Shown: positions 24,785 to 33,653 of the stretch, one piece after another | Position numbering within the stretch: the stretch's first letter is position 1 | How the letters are laid out: each line of letters begins with the position of its first letter | Assembly (NCBI RefSeq): GCF_009911795.1 | Contig: NZ_CP047898.1 | Coordinates: 2,542,001 to 2,606,000 of the forward strand | DNA length: 64,000 bases | Source: Pseudarthrobacter psychrotolerans | GTDB lineage: Bacteria > Actinomycetota > Actinomycetes > Actinomycetales > Micrococcaceae | Direction of reading: 5' to 3' | The notes under the pieces: model-generated | The model's input: only the letters and a program-made list of their open reading frames with translations | What the model was told of the DNA's origin: nothing | Database searches by the model: none | Position numbers and translations under genes: made by a program

Positions 24785-26482
24785 TCAGAACGTGCCGCCT
24801 CCCGTTTCGCCGAGCGGGTACTCGCGCTGGAGGTCGGCGACTTTGGGGTCGTTCTCGTCCGCTCCGTAGTCGGAGTTTCGCGTGATGTCCTTTCCGTCTG
24901 GGAGCTTCATCGCACGGAAGAGCAGCGACAGGATAGCGGCAACAATCAGGTTGATCGCGAATGCCACCACGGCGATATAGACCTGCACGTTAGTGCCGGG
25001 GATGGCAGCGATGGAGCCGCCGAAGTTGGCCTTCGTCACCGGGTTGACCACGTTGTAAGCCGCGACCGTTCCGTAGATGATTCCGGCTGCCCAGCCTGCG
25101 AAGAGCGCCCAGCGGTGGAACCAGCGGGTGTAAAGTCCTGCCACAATCGCCGGGAAGGTCTGCAGGATCCAGATACCGCCGAGAAGCTGCATGTTGATGG
25201 CGGCCGACTGGTCCATCGCGATGACGAAGATCAGTGCCCCGAACTTCACCACGAGCGAGGCGATCTTGGAGACCTTCGCTTCCTGCCGCGGGTCGGCGTC
25301 GGGCCGGATCAGGTCGCGGTAGATGTTGCGGGTAACCAAGTTGGCAGCTGCGATCGACATGATGGCTGCCGGGACCAGGGCGCCGATCGCGATGGCGGCC
25401 AAGGCGATCCCTGCAAACCATGCGGGGAAGTTGTCCAAGAACAACTGCGGAACCACCAGTTGCGGATTGACGGCACCGTTGAGGTCAACGGGTTTGGTGC
25501 CCGCAGCGATGGCCGCGTAGCCCAGGAGGGCAAGGAATCCCAGCATCAGCGAGTACAGCGGAAGCACTGCCGCATTCTTGCGGATCGTGTTCCTGCTCTT
25601 GGTCGCCAGGACCCCGGTCACCGAGTGCGGGTACATGAACAGGGCCATGGCCGAGCCAAGAGCCAGTGTCCAATATGCCGAGTAGCTGGCCGCGCCTGGG
25701 ATGAAGACGCCAGCCGGCTTGCCAGTGGCCGGACTGATGGCGTCGAGCTTCGTCTGGGCGGCACCAAAGATGTTGTCCCAGCCCCCGAACTTGATCGGCA
25801 GATAGATCACCGCGACGATGACGGCCAGATAGATCAAGAGATCCTTCACGACGGCGATAAGCGCCGGGGCGCGTAGGCCCGAGGTGTAGGTGTAGGCGGC
25901 CAGGACCACGAAAGCGATGATCAGCGGCAAGTCAGTCAGCAGCACATTCTCCGCGCTGCCGAGGCCTAACACCGTGAGCACGGCTTTGATACCAACCAAT
26001 TGCAGCGCGATGTACGGCATGGTCGCGACAATGCCAGTGAGTGCCACGACAACCGTCAGCACCCTGCTGCCATAGCGCCCGCCAACGAAGTCCGCCGGCG
26101 TGACGAACCCATGCCGGTGCGAGACCGACCACAGCCGGCTCATCAGCAGGAACACAATCGGGTACAGCACGATCGTGTATGGCACCGCGAAGAAGCCGCT
26201 CACTGCTCCGGTGGCCCACATTGCCGCCGGGACGGCCACGAACGTGTAGGCCGTGTAGAGGTCGCCACCGAGGAGGAACCACGTCACCCACGTTCCAAAA
26301 CCGCGGCCACCCAGACCCCACTCATCGAGACTGTGCAAGCCGGTCTCGCTGCCCGCGCGCCACCGTGCGGCGAAGAAACCCAAAACCGCCACCAGGATAA
26401 AGAGGACGACGACGATGGTGAGCGCGACGCCGTTGACGGGACGATCGACTGTGGTCGCCACCGGTACGGCGAGCCCGCTCAT
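24785..26482 (-). CDS. Sodium:solute symporter family transporter
   Basis: A 565-residue integral membrane protein with about 13 hydrophobic segments, from VVLFILVAVLGFFAARW to VVAFAINLIVAAILSLLF. The SSSF features include LGGRGFGTWVTWFLLGGDLY near the N-terminus and GALVPAAIMSIAAANLVTRN in the middle. Length and pairing with a DUF3311 gene are typical of actinobacterial importers of monocarboxylates (acetate, pyruvate or propionate) or similar small acids; the substrate is inferred only at class level. The ATG at 26482 overlaps the stop of the DUF3311 gene by four bases. Confidence 0.9.
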   Translation of the reverse strand: MSGLAVPVATTVDRPVNGVALTIVVVLFILVAVLGFFAARWRAGSETGLHSLDEWGLGGRGFGTWVTWFLLGGDLYTAYTFVAVPAAMWATGAVSGFFAVPYTIVLYPIVFLLMSRLWSVSHRHGFVTPADFVGGRYGSRVLTVVVALTGIVATMPYIALQLVGIKAVLTVLGLGSAENVLLTDLPLIIAFVVLAAYTYTSGLRAPALIAVVKDLLIYLAVIVAVIYLPIKFGGWDNIFGAAQTKLDAISPATGKPAGVFIPGAASYSAYWTLALGSAMALFMYPHSVTGVLATKSRNTIRKNAAVLPLYSLMLGFLALLGYAAIAAGTKPVDLNGAVNPQLVVPQLFLDNFPAWFAGIALAAIAIGALVPAAIMSIAAANLVTRNIYRDLIRPDADPRQEAKVSKIASLVVKFGALIFVIAMDQSAAINMQLLGGIWILQTFPAIVAGLYTRWFHRWALFAGWAAGIIYGTVAAYNVVNPVTKANFGGSIAAIPGTNVQVYIAVVAFAINLIVAAILSLLFRAMKLPDGKDITRNSDYGADENDPKVADLQREYPLGETGGGTF

Positions 26483-26760
26483 TGTTCCTGCTCCTCGGCG
26501 CGTGCGCCCCGCGCGGCCGCGCGGCGGCGGCGGTCCTCCTTGGCAACCAGCAGGTAGGAGACGCCCACCAAGCCCGCGGTGATCGGGACCCAGAGCATTT
26601 GGTACCAGTAGAAGAACGGCATACCGGCCAGCCGCGGCTTATCAATCGAGTACGCCGGGACGAACAAGGGAACCAGAACGGCGATGGCTAGCAGGATTCC
26701 GGCCACAATATACGGACCGGACCTTGCTGGCCCCCGGGTCGGCACATCGGGAGTTGACAT
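26479..26760 (-). CDS. DUF3311 family small membrane protein, symporter partner
   Basis: A 93-residue protein with two membrane helices (YIVAGILLAIAVLVPLFVP and a second after FFYWYQMLW) and a charged Arg/Glu-rich tail. DUF3311 proteins are encoded directly before SSSF symporters, and probably help their assembly or function; here the genes overlap by ATGA. AAGGAGG stands before the ATG at 26760, so it heads the two-gene operon. Confidence 0.88.
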   Translation of the reverse strand: MSTPDVPTRGPARSGPYIVAGILLAIAVLVPLFVPAYSIDKPRLAGMPFFYWYQMLWVPITAGLVGVSYLLVAKEDRRRRAAARGARAEEQEQ

Positions 26761-27187
26761 GGACGCCTCCTTATAGAGACGGCCCCCGGATCGGGATGGC
26801 TTCCCGGGACGTGCCGGCGGCCTGACGGACCGTGAATATAACGATCCATCAACAGAATAGATTCTGGACTAATTCCTTGACAGGGGAAAGGCCCCTTGTT
26901 TTCGTCTGTCTGGTAACGGAATAACGCGACTCCCGGCATACCGTTTCCACGTCGGGACTGACACCCGTGGAGGGGCGGCCCTCCTGTCGCTGATCCCAAC
27001 AATGGATGGGATCAACGCTCACAGATGGCTACCATTCAAGCCGTCAGTAGGTCTGGCATGTCTGCCCGTTAGCCGGTCCTTCACCGACGCAAGCGCCAGC
27101 CAAAATTTCCGGATCACGATCGCCGCGTTTCCGGGGGTCTGTCGATTCCCGTAAGACCCGCCCGCAAAAATGCCCGGTGAAGGAACT
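26761..27187. other. Non-coding stretch between symporter operon and IS30 element
   Basis: Upstream region of the symporter operon, presumably holding its promoter; no hexamer pair was convincing. It is comparatively AT-rich at 26840-26885. No gene, repeat or RNA structure was recognised. Confidence 0.4.
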
Positions 27188-29052
27188 GCGGATTCCATTG
27201 GTCGACGCAACAGTTGAATGAAATGGGTGCGTTGTCCCGGCGTTTTGAGGCTACCCCAAAATGGCGGTTGGCGCGTTGCGTTCGGCCTTGAAGCGTGCGG
27301 CCGGGGTGTCGTAGGCCATGGTCTTTCTGGGCCGCGTGTTCAGTTCTCGCATGACCTGGGAGACGTGCTCGGAACTATGAACGGCGAGGTTGGTTCCTTT
27401 GGGGAAGTATTGGCGGACGAGTCCGTTGAAGTTCTCGTTGGCGCCGCGTTGCCAGGGGCTGGATCGCTCGGCGAAGTATACCGGGACCCCGGTTTCCTTG
27501 GTGAGTTCTTCGTGCCTGGCCATTTCGATTCCTTGGTCCCACGTCAGTGTTCGCTTCAAAGCAGGCGGCAGTTTGGCGAATGCGCCGATGATGGCGTCGT
27601 TGACGCTTGCAGCCGTGTGGTCGCGGGGCAGATTGACGATGATTCCATACTGGGTTTTCCGTTCCCTCAGGGTCACCATCGCCGAGACGGAACCGACCCC
27701 GATCACGAGATCCCCTTCCCAGTGGCCGGCTTCCAATCGTGTTTCGACTTCTGCTGGCCGTTGGTCGATCATGGTCATGTTGCGGATCCGTGAGCCCTGC
27801 CCTGTGCGGGTGCGCCAGCGGGTCTTGCGAATTCTTCGACCGGTGCGCAGTTTGGTGGCGTAGCGCTTGTGCAGTCCTCGGCTCTCGCGCAGCAGCAAGG
27901 CCCGGTAGATCGTCTCGGGGCAGAGCCGCAGGCTCTGGTCGTCGGGGTAGGTTTTCTTCATCCATCCGCTGATTTCATCCGGAGACCAGCATCGGTTGAG
28001 CTTACGTTGCACGAGCCCGCGCAGGCGGGGGTTCGTGGCGAGTTTATGGGTCTTGGGCCGTGCCCGTTGCGCCCGGGCGTCGTGATCGGCCGTGCGGGGC
28101 AGATAGCGGCCTTCAACGTCTCGATGGCGGTCCAACTCTCGTTTGATGGTGGAGGCGTGTCGGCCCAGTTCCCGGGCCACTGCCCGCATTGAATGTCCCA
28201 GCTCCAGGAGGTCGGCGATCTGTAGCCGTTCTCGGGACTGGAGGTAGCGGCCCGTCGCTGCTGGCACAGGTGTAAGGGAGGGGATCTGGTAGTTGTTGGC
28301 GCGCCGGAGTACCGTGCCTGTTCGTCTGTGCATACCGAGGAGTCTGCATGCTTCGGCGTTGCTTTTGCCCTCGCGCATCAGCTGCCAGTACTTCGTGTCC
28401 CGTTCCGTGCGGCGTCGTTGCGCTTCGGAAACTGTTGAGGCCGCTACCTGATCTGCATAGCGGCTCGAGGACAAGATGGCTGCGTGCTGGGCAGCTATTG
28501 CCGTATTCCGTTCCTTTGCCAGCCGGGCGAGGCGTTCGCGTTCGAAACTGTGGCAGCGCTGATCAGTCAGCCGCAGAAGCGCTTGGCAACGCTTCGGGGT
28601 GACCTTCTGGCTCCGGAGCTTCTCGAACCGCTCGCGAAGCCATCGATACGCCGTGGAACGGCCAACCCCGGCCAGTAGAGCCGACTGGGACGGGCTTTGG
28701 CCGCGGTCGAAGGCCTCCCAAAATATGGCTTCGTCCTCAATGTTTGCTTGTAGATGGTGGCGACTCGTAGTTTCGGCTACTGCTGCTTCCCACGCTGGGA
28801 GCTTGGCGGTGGTGAACCCAAGTAACGCCGTCACCTCCGCGGGACTTGATCCATCCTGGCGTAACTGCAAATATCTCTCACGCAACCAGCGGTAACCGAC
28901 CTCCTTATGGATGCCGGACGCCCGGGCGGAAGAATTGAGACTATTTCCTTGCTTGATCGAGGCAAGAAAGCGGACCCCTGCTGAAGACGAAGAACGAGGA
29001 AGCATATCGAACCACCTTGAAGAAGGTGTTGCTTCGATCGATAGAATCCCGC
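27188..29052. mobile_element. Complete IS30 family insertion sequence with 4-bp target duplication GAAC
   Basis: The left end at 27188 starts TGCGGATTCCATTGGTCGAC and continues GCAACAG, clearly related to the IS30 terminal repeat. The inverted match on the right runs from 29026 to 29052 (GTGTTGCTTCGATCGATAGA then ATCCCGC), 20 of 27 positions. GAAC flanks both ends (27184-27187 and 29053-29056). The element is 1865 bp with one transposase gene on the minus strand. Its target lies inside a dispersed repeat: removing the element restores GAACCCTATACGGGACA. Confidence 0.85.
27251..29005 (-). CDS. IS30 family transposase with extended N-terminus
   Basis: A 584-residue transposase, longer than the 380 or so residues of IS30. 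Residues 1-220 add three helix-turn-helix-like segments (SLNSSARASGIHKEVGYRWL, SQSALLAGVGRSTAYRWLRE). The IS30-type HTH follows (SMRAVARELGRHASTIKREL), then the catalytic core: the first Asp region is HWEGDLVIGVG, the second TWDQGIEMARHEE, and the Glu is in PWQRGANENFNGL. The ATG at 29005 has AAGGTGG upstream and lies inside the terminal repeats; the frame extends beyond the element and is not used. Apparently intact. Confidence 0.92.
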   Translation of the reverse strand: MLPRSSSSAGVRFLASIKQGNSLNSSARASGIHKEVGYRWLRERYLQLRQDGSSPAEVTALLGFTTAKLPAWEAAVAETTSRHHLQANIEDEAIFWEAFDRGQSPSQSALLAGVGRSTAYRWLRERFEKLRSQKVTPKRCQALLRLTDQRCHSFERERLARLAKERNTAIAAQHAAILSSSRYADQVAASTVSEAQRRRTERDTKYWQLMREGKSNAEACRLLGMHRRTGTVLRRANNYQIPSLTPVPAATGRYLQSRERLQIADLLELGHSMRAVARELGRHASTIKRELDRHRDVEGRYLPRTADHDARAQRARPKTHKLATNPRLRGLVQRKLNRCWSPDEISGWMKKTYPDDQSLRLCPETIYRALLLRESRGLHKRYATKLRTGRRIRKTRWRTRTGQGSRIRNMTMIDQRPAEVETRLEAGHWEGDLVIGVGSVSAMVTLRERKTQYGIIVNLPRDHTAASVNDAIIGAFAKLPPALKRTLTWDQGIEMARHEELTKETGVPVYFAERSSPWQRGANENFNGLVRQYFPKGTNLAVHSSEHVSQVMRELNTRPRKTMAYDTPAARFKAERNAPTAILG

Positions 29053-29089
29053 GAACCCTATACGGGACACATGGAGAAGTGTTCTCGGG
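29053..29089 (+). repeat. Dispersed short repeat, copy g, interrupted by the IS30 element
   Basis: GAACCCTATACGGGACACAT followed by the hairpin GAGAAGTGTTCTC (29074-29086). The first bases GAAC are duplicated on the other side of the IS30 element (27184-27187), showing that the repeat was the insertion target. Confidence 0.6.
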
Positions 29090-29118
29090 CGACGACCCCA
29101 AGCGTGAAGTTCGAACAG

Positions 29119-30570
29119 TTACGGAAGAACCAGCTCACCGTCCACGCGGCGCGGGATGCCCAGCGGGTTGCCTTCGCGCAGTGCCGGGTGCAGGACCGTT
29201 TCCGGAGCGTCCTGGTAGGCGACAGGGCGCTGGAAGCGGCGGACCGCCGTCGCGCCCACCGAGGTGAACAGGGACGTGGTGGCCGGGTACGGGCCGCCAT
29301 GCTGCTGCGCCCAGTTCACTGCGACGCCGGTGGGCCAGCCGTCGAACAGGACCCGCCCGGCGAGGCCGGACAGCTGCTCCACGAGGTCCCCGACGTCCTC
29401 GCCCGGCTGGGCGTGGACTGTGGCAGTCAGGCTGCCGGGAACCTTGGCCAAGACAGCGGAGAGTTCTTCCTGGTCCGAGTATTCGATGAGCATCGTCGTG
29501 GGGCCGAAGCACTCCTCCAGCAGCTCGTCCGGGCGCTCCAGGACATTCGCGGCCGAGGTGGAGAACACTACGGGGGCGGCGCCGTTGAGGGTGGCGTCCT
29601 GGTCCGCCGTACCGCTGACGATGGTCACGTCGGGCAGCGAAGCCACGCTGCGCAGGCCCTCCGGGTAGGCGTCGGAGATCCGTGTGGTGAGCATGGCCGC
29701 CGTCGGCTTGTCCTTGCTGGCCTCAGCCAGCTCCGCGGCGAATCCTGTGCCCGCCGGGATGAAGACCAGGCCGGGTTTGGTGCAGAACTGGCCGGCGCCC
29801 ATGGTGAACGAGGCTGCAAGTCCCGCCGCGAGCTGGCCGGAACGCTCGGCCAGCGCGGCCGCGGTGATGACCACCGGGTTCAGGCTGCCCAGCTCGCCGT
29901 AGAACGGGATGGGGTCCGGCCGGGAAACCGCGAGGTCAAACAGCGCCCGGCCGCCGGGGATGGAACCTGTGAAGCCCACGGCCTTGATGGCGGGATCCTG
30001 CACCAGCGCGGTGCCCACCTCGCGGCCTGCCACAAGCGCGAACAGTCCCTCCGGCGCTCCGGCGGAACGCAGGGCTTCGGTGACCACTTCGGCCGTCCGC
30101 TCGGACAGCTTCAGGTGGCCCGAGTGGGCCTTGACGATCACCGAGGAGCCCACGGCCAGCGCCGACGCGGTGTCGCCGCCGGCCACTGAAAACGCGAACG
30201 GGAAGTTGGAGGCCGAGAAAACGGCCACCGGCCCGATGGGACGCAGGATGCGGCGAAGGTCCGGCTTGGGCGGCGCAGCGGACGGGTCAGCGTGGTCAAT
30301 CACGGCTTCAAGGTAGGAGCCTTCGGTGATCACTCGGGCGAACAGCCGCAGCTGCCCGGACGTGCGGGCCACCTCGCCGGTCAGGCGAACGGTGCCGAGG
30401 CTGGTCTCCGAATCGGCGATCTCCACCAGTTCGGCCACGTCGGCGTCCAACGCGTCGGCGACGGCGTTGAGCCAGCCTGCGCGTTCGGCGTCCGACGCGG
30501 CAGCCGCGATGGCGGCCGCCCGGGTAGCGGCGGCCGTGAGCTCGGAGAGGGAAAGGGTTGCAGTTGTCAC
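29119..30570 (-). CDS. Aldehyde dehydrogenase, probable alpha-ketoglutarate semialdehyde dehydrogenase
   Basis: A 483-residue NAD(P)-dependent dehydrogenase of the KGSADH-like branch of the aldehyde dehydrogenases. Visible features are the cofactor segment ASNFPFAFSVAGGDTASALA, KAHSGHLKLSE, the general-base Glu in YGELGSLNPV and the catalytic Cys in MGAGQFCTKPGL. The likely reaction is oxidation of 2,5-dioxopentanoate to 2-oxoglutarate, the last step of oxidative uronate/aldarate degradation, which fits its place at the end of this operon (61 bp after the enolase-type gene). The start is the GTG at 30570, just before the conserved N-terminus; the frame is open further up but overlaps the preceding gene. 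Confidence 0.88.
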   Translation of the reverse strand: MTTATLSLSELTAAATRAAAIAAAASDAERAGWLNAVADALDADVAELVEIADSETSLGTVRLTGEVARTSGQLRLFARVITEGSYLEAVIDHADPSAAPPKPDLRRILRPIGPVAVFSASNFPFAFSVAGGDTASALAVGSSVIVKAHSGHLKLSERTAEVVTEALRSAGAPEGLFALVAGREVGTALVQDPAIKAVGFTGSIPGGRALFDLAVSRPDPIPFYGELGSLNPVVITAAALAERSGQLAAGLAASFTMGAGQFCTKPGLVFIPAGTGFAAELAEASKDKPTAAMLTTRISDAYPEGLRSVASLPDVTIVSGTADQDATLNGAAPVVFSTSAANVLERPDELLEECFGPTTMLIEYSDQEELSAVLAKVPGSLTATVHAQPGEDVGDLVEQLSGLAGRVLFDGWPTGVAVNWAQQHGGPYPATTSLFTSVGATAVRRFQRPVAYQDAPETVLHPALREGNPLGIPRRVDGELVLP

Positions 30571-30631
30571 TGGAGGTACCTGATTTTCGTCGGGAGTGGT
30601 GGTGTCTGCGGTCAGTCGTGATTGCAAGCTG

Positions 30632-31756
30632 TCAGGCTTGTGTGGGTCCGGCTGAGGGTGCGTCCGTGAACCGGAAGCCAAGTCCCGGCTGGTCTGTGAG
30701 GGTCAGGCGGCTGTTGCTGAAACGGACCGGTGACGGCCCTGCCAGGATGCCCAGCTGTTCGAAGGACGCGTCCTCCACGTCTTCCACCAGGGTGGGTTCC
30801 GCCAGCGTGAGGGCCAGCTGTCCGGACAGCTCCGGCAGCAGGTGCGGCATCACGCGGATGCTGTTGGTCCGCGCCAGCTCCACGATCCGCCGGAACGGCG
30901 TGATGCCGCCAATCCGGATGATGTTGGGCTGGATGATGTCCACCGCCTCCGCCTCAATGAAATCGCGGAACCGGTAGACGGTGTGCAGGTTTTCGCCCAG
31001 GGCGATTGGCACGGGTGAATGCTTCCGCAGCCTGCGGTAGGCCCAGAGGTCGTCCGCGCGGATGGGCTCCTCAAGCCATTCCAGCCCATATTCCGCGAGC
31101 ACGTCCAAAGCCTTGAAAGTGGTGGGCAGGTCCCACCGCTGGTTGGCGTCGATCATCAGCTTGCGGTCCGGGCCGAGGACGGACCGAACTGCCGCCACGC
31201 GCTCGGCGTCCTCGCGGATATCGGGCTTGCCCACCTTGATCTTGACTGCCCTGTGCCCTGTTGCCATCCAACGCTCGGTCTGGGCGACCAACTCCTCCAG
31301 CGTGTAGTGCAGGTTCACGCCGGACCCGTACACTTCAGCGGACTCCTGCCGCTGGCCAAGCAGGCCCGTGACTGACGTATCGGCCCGCCGAGCCTGGAAG
31401 TCCCAGAGGGCAAGGTCGACGCCGGCCATGGCGATGGTGGTCAGTCCCCCGCCGCCGGCCTCATGCAGCCGCTTCCACAACGCGTCCCATACCGTCTCGG
31501 GATTGGCGGGCAGCCCCGTAATGAAAGGCGCGATGTCGTAGTCGAGGAGGGCCTTGACGGCCTGCGGGCCGATGGTGGGGGTCCAGGAAAAACCGTGCCC
31601 CGCGCCGCCGTCGTCCGTCTGGATTTGCGTGACGATCACGTGGTTTTCCGGTGCCTCTGCACCCCAGCTGCGGCGCAGCGGGACGGTCAGGAGTCGGGTG
31701 GTCAGTCCGGTGATGACCGGCGCGGTCCGGACGGTTTCGACGGCGGGCGCACCCAT
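30632..31756 (-). CDS. Enolase-superfamily (mandelate racemase/muconate lactonizing type) sugar-acid dehydratase
   Basis: A 374-residue enolase-superfamily enzyme. It has a capping domain followed by a barrel with KIKVGK (the general base Lys pair), the metal ligands Asp in LMIDANQRW, Glu in LEWLEEP and Glu in ALGENLH, and a His in RVMPHLLPE. It should abstract the alpha proton of an aldonic or aldaric acid and eliminate water. In this operon glucarate, galactarate or a galactaro-lactone are the best substrate guesses. The ATG at 31756 overlaps the preceding stop by one base (TGATG). Confidence 0.88.
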   Translation of the reverse strand: MGAPAVETVRTAPVITGLTTRLLTVPLRRSWGAEAPENHVIVTQIQTDDGGAGHGFSWTPTIGPQAVKALLDYDIAPFITGLPANPETVWDALWKRLHEAGGGGLTTIAMAGVDLALWDFQARRADTSVTGLLGQRQESAEVYGSGVNLHYTLEELVAQTERWMATGHRAVKIKVGKPDIREDAERVAAVRSVLGPDRKLMIDANQRWDLPTTFKALDVLAEYGLEWLEEPIRADDLWAYRRLRKHSPVPIALGENLHTVYRFRDFIEAEAVDIIQPNIIRIGGITPFRRIVELARTNSIRVMPHLLPELSGQLALTLAEPTLVEDVEDASFEQLGILAGPSPVRFSNSRLTLTDQPGLGFRFTDAPSAGPTQA

Positions 31757-32661
31757 CAGCGGCCGGCCAGCTCGTAGCCCTTGGCCAGGATGGATTTCAG
31801 CTGGAGCAGCTGGTCCTCGGTGGGGTCCACCAGCGGCGGCCGGACCGGGCCAACAGGAAGTCCGCCCAGCCGCAGGCCGGCCTTGACCAGCGAGACGCCG
31901 AAGCCGGGGGTCTGGTCCCGGAGCCGCACCAGCGGGGCGTAGAAACCCTCCAGCAGGGCGTTGCGGCGCTCCTCATCGCCGGAGACATAGGCGTCGTAGT
32001 ACGCCTTGGCGATCTCCGGTGCCATGGCGAACGCCGCCGAGGAGTAGAGCGGAATGCCGAGGCCCCGGTAGGCGCCCTGGGTCAGTTCGGCGGTCAGGAG
32101 CCCGTTGAAGAAGGCGAAGTCCTCGCGTCCCGTGGCGCGGACCGCGGACACGATCTCCTGGGCCAGGCCAACATCGCCCAGCCCGTCCTTGAAGCCGATC
32201 ACCTTCGGGTTGGCGGCAAGGCGGACCATGGCGGCGGCGGTGAACTTGGCGTTGCCGCGGTGGTACACAATCACCGGGAGGCTGCTGGCATCGGCCACCG
32301 CCTCGACGTACGCCACCAGGCCATCGGTGGGTCCGGTGACCAGGTACGGCGGCAGGACCAGGAGTGCGTCGGCGCCGGCTTCCTCGGCAACACGTGCGGC
32401 GGCAAGGGCATGCCCCAGCGGCCCGCCGGCGCCGGCCACCACCGGCACCTTGCCTGCCACAACCTCGACGGCGGCGGTCACCACGGTGCGCACCTCATCG
32501 ATGCTCAGGGCGTGGAACTCACCGGTGCCGCAGGCAGGAAACACGCCGCCGGGCCCGAACGGCAGCCGCGAGCCGATGTGCTCTTTGAGGAGCTCCACGT
32601 CAACGGTGCCTTCCGGCGTGAACGGGGTGGCGGGAAAGAACAAAACGCCGTCGAATTTCAT
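31756..32661 (-). CDS. kdgD: Dihydrodipicolinate-synthase family, probable 5-dehydro-4-deoxyglucarate dehydratase
   Basis: A 301-residue (beta/alpha)8 aldolase-type protein. The conserved active-site features are GTGEFHALSIDE (in place of GTTGE), the Tyr in VIVYHRGN and the Schiff-base Lys in VIGFKDGLGD. GTGEF-type members are 5-keto-4-deoxyglucarate dehydratase/decarboxylases that form 2,5-dioxopentanoate, exactly the substrate of the dehydrogenase encoded downstream. The ATG at 32661 has AGGAG five bases upstream and overlaps the stop of the upstream epimerase gene by ATGA. The frame is open further back but duplicates that gene. Confidence 0.88.
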   Translation of the reverse strand: MKFDGVLFFPATPFTPEGTVDVELLKEHIGSRLPFGPGGVFPACGTGEFHALSIDEVRTVVTAAVEVVAGKVPVVAGAGGPLGHALAAARVAEEAGADALLVLPPYLVTGPTDGLVAYVEAVADASSLPVIVYHRGNAKFTAAAMVRLAANPKVIGFKDGLGDVGLAQEIVSAVRATGREDFAFFNGLLTAELTQGAYRGLGIPLYSSAAFAMAPEIAKAYYDAYVSGDEERRNALLEGFYAPLVRLRDQTPGFGVSLVKAGLRLGGLPVGPVRPPLVDPTEDQLLQLKSILAKGYELAGR

Positions 32662-33626
32662 GATGTCTCCTTGGCACCGCTGCCGGCGCTTACCAGCCGG
32701 GCGGATGTCTCGTCGTTGAGGGTGGTTGCTGTCTTCAGTTCTGTCCGCCAGCTGCGCTTGGGTTCCCAGCCAAGCAGTTGGCGGGCCTTCGCGATGGAGA
32801 AGGCGGGGCTGGTGCCGGTCAGGCCGGCGGCCAGGGCCTCGCTTCCGGGCAGGAAGCGGGGCATCAGTTCGGCCAGCGGTGCGGTGGCGAGGGCATCCGC
32901 GGCGCCCACAAAGAACGTTTCGCCGTTCGGGATGGTGTCCATTTTCTGCAGGAGCACTTCCAGGAAGTCGGCCACATCGCGGGCGTCCACGTAGTTGAAC
33001 AGTGCGGGCGCGGACAGGGCAGGATCGGCCAGGCGTTCGGCCAGGGTGTGGCCCTGCTGTGTGGGCGCGCCTTCCCATTCCTCCGGTGAGATGACGTAGC
33101 ACGGGCGGAAGGCGGCGTACCGGATCTTCGTACCCTGCGCCGCGGCAAACATCGCCACTGTCTGCTCGGCGATCAGCTTGGACAGCGCGTAGGCGTTCCA
33201 GGGCTTCGGCGTGCTGCGCTCATCCAGCGGGAAGCTGTCCGGCAGCCAGCCGGCCGGCGACCCGTAACCCAGTACCGTGGGGCTGCTCGCCGTGACGATC
33301 TTACCGATCCCCAGTTCCGTGGCCGCGCTGATGACAGCGAAGGCCATGCGGGTGTTCGTGGCGAAGATGACGTCCTCCGGCGCGCTGAACGGAACAGCGA
33401 TCGCGGCCAGGTGGATGACGGCGTCGGGCCCGGTCTCCCGGAGGAGGCGCAGCGCTTCGCCCGGGGCCAGCAGGTCGCCGGTTTCCTGCACAACGCCGGC
33501 GGGCAGCTGGTCCGCCGGGATGGCGTCGCGGTCCACCGAGACGACCTCGTGGCCCGCTGCCGCGAGCCCCGCCACAACGCTGCGCCCCAGCCGGCCGGAG
33601 CCGCCGGTGACAAAGATCCTGCTCAT
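32658..33626 (-). CDS. NAD-dependent epimerase/dehydratase family, probable uronate dehydrogenase
   Basis: A 322-residue extended short-chain dehydrogenase. It begins with the cofactor motif VTGGSGRLGRSVV, has the acidic DRDAIP after strand 2, NAG-equivalent HLAAIAVP, the SSPT segment and the catalytic YALSK. The operon context (aldarate dehydratase, KdgD, KGSADH) makes uronate dehydrogenase, which oxidises galacturonate or glucuronate to the aldaro-lactone, the most economical reading; a sugar epimerase remains possible. AAAGGAACCAAC precedes the ATG at 33626. Confidence 0.8.
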   Translation of the reverse strand: MSRIFVTGGSGRLGRSVVAGLAAAGHEVVSVDRDAIPADQLPAGVVQETGDLLAPGEALRLLRETGPDAVIHLAAIAVPFSAPEDVIFATNTRMAFAVISAATELGIGKIVTASSPTVLGYGSPAGWLPDSFPLDERSTPKPWNAYALSKLIAEQTVAMFAAAQGTKIRYAAFRPCYVISPEEWEGAPTQQGHTLAERLADPALSAPALFNYVDARDVADFLEVLLQKMDTIPNGETFFVGAADALATAPLAELMPRFLPGSEALAAGLTGTSPAFSIAKARQLLGWEPKRSWRTELKTATTLNDETSARLVSAGSGAKETS

Positions 33627-33653
33627 GTTGGTTCCTTTTGAATTTCGGGCGGA

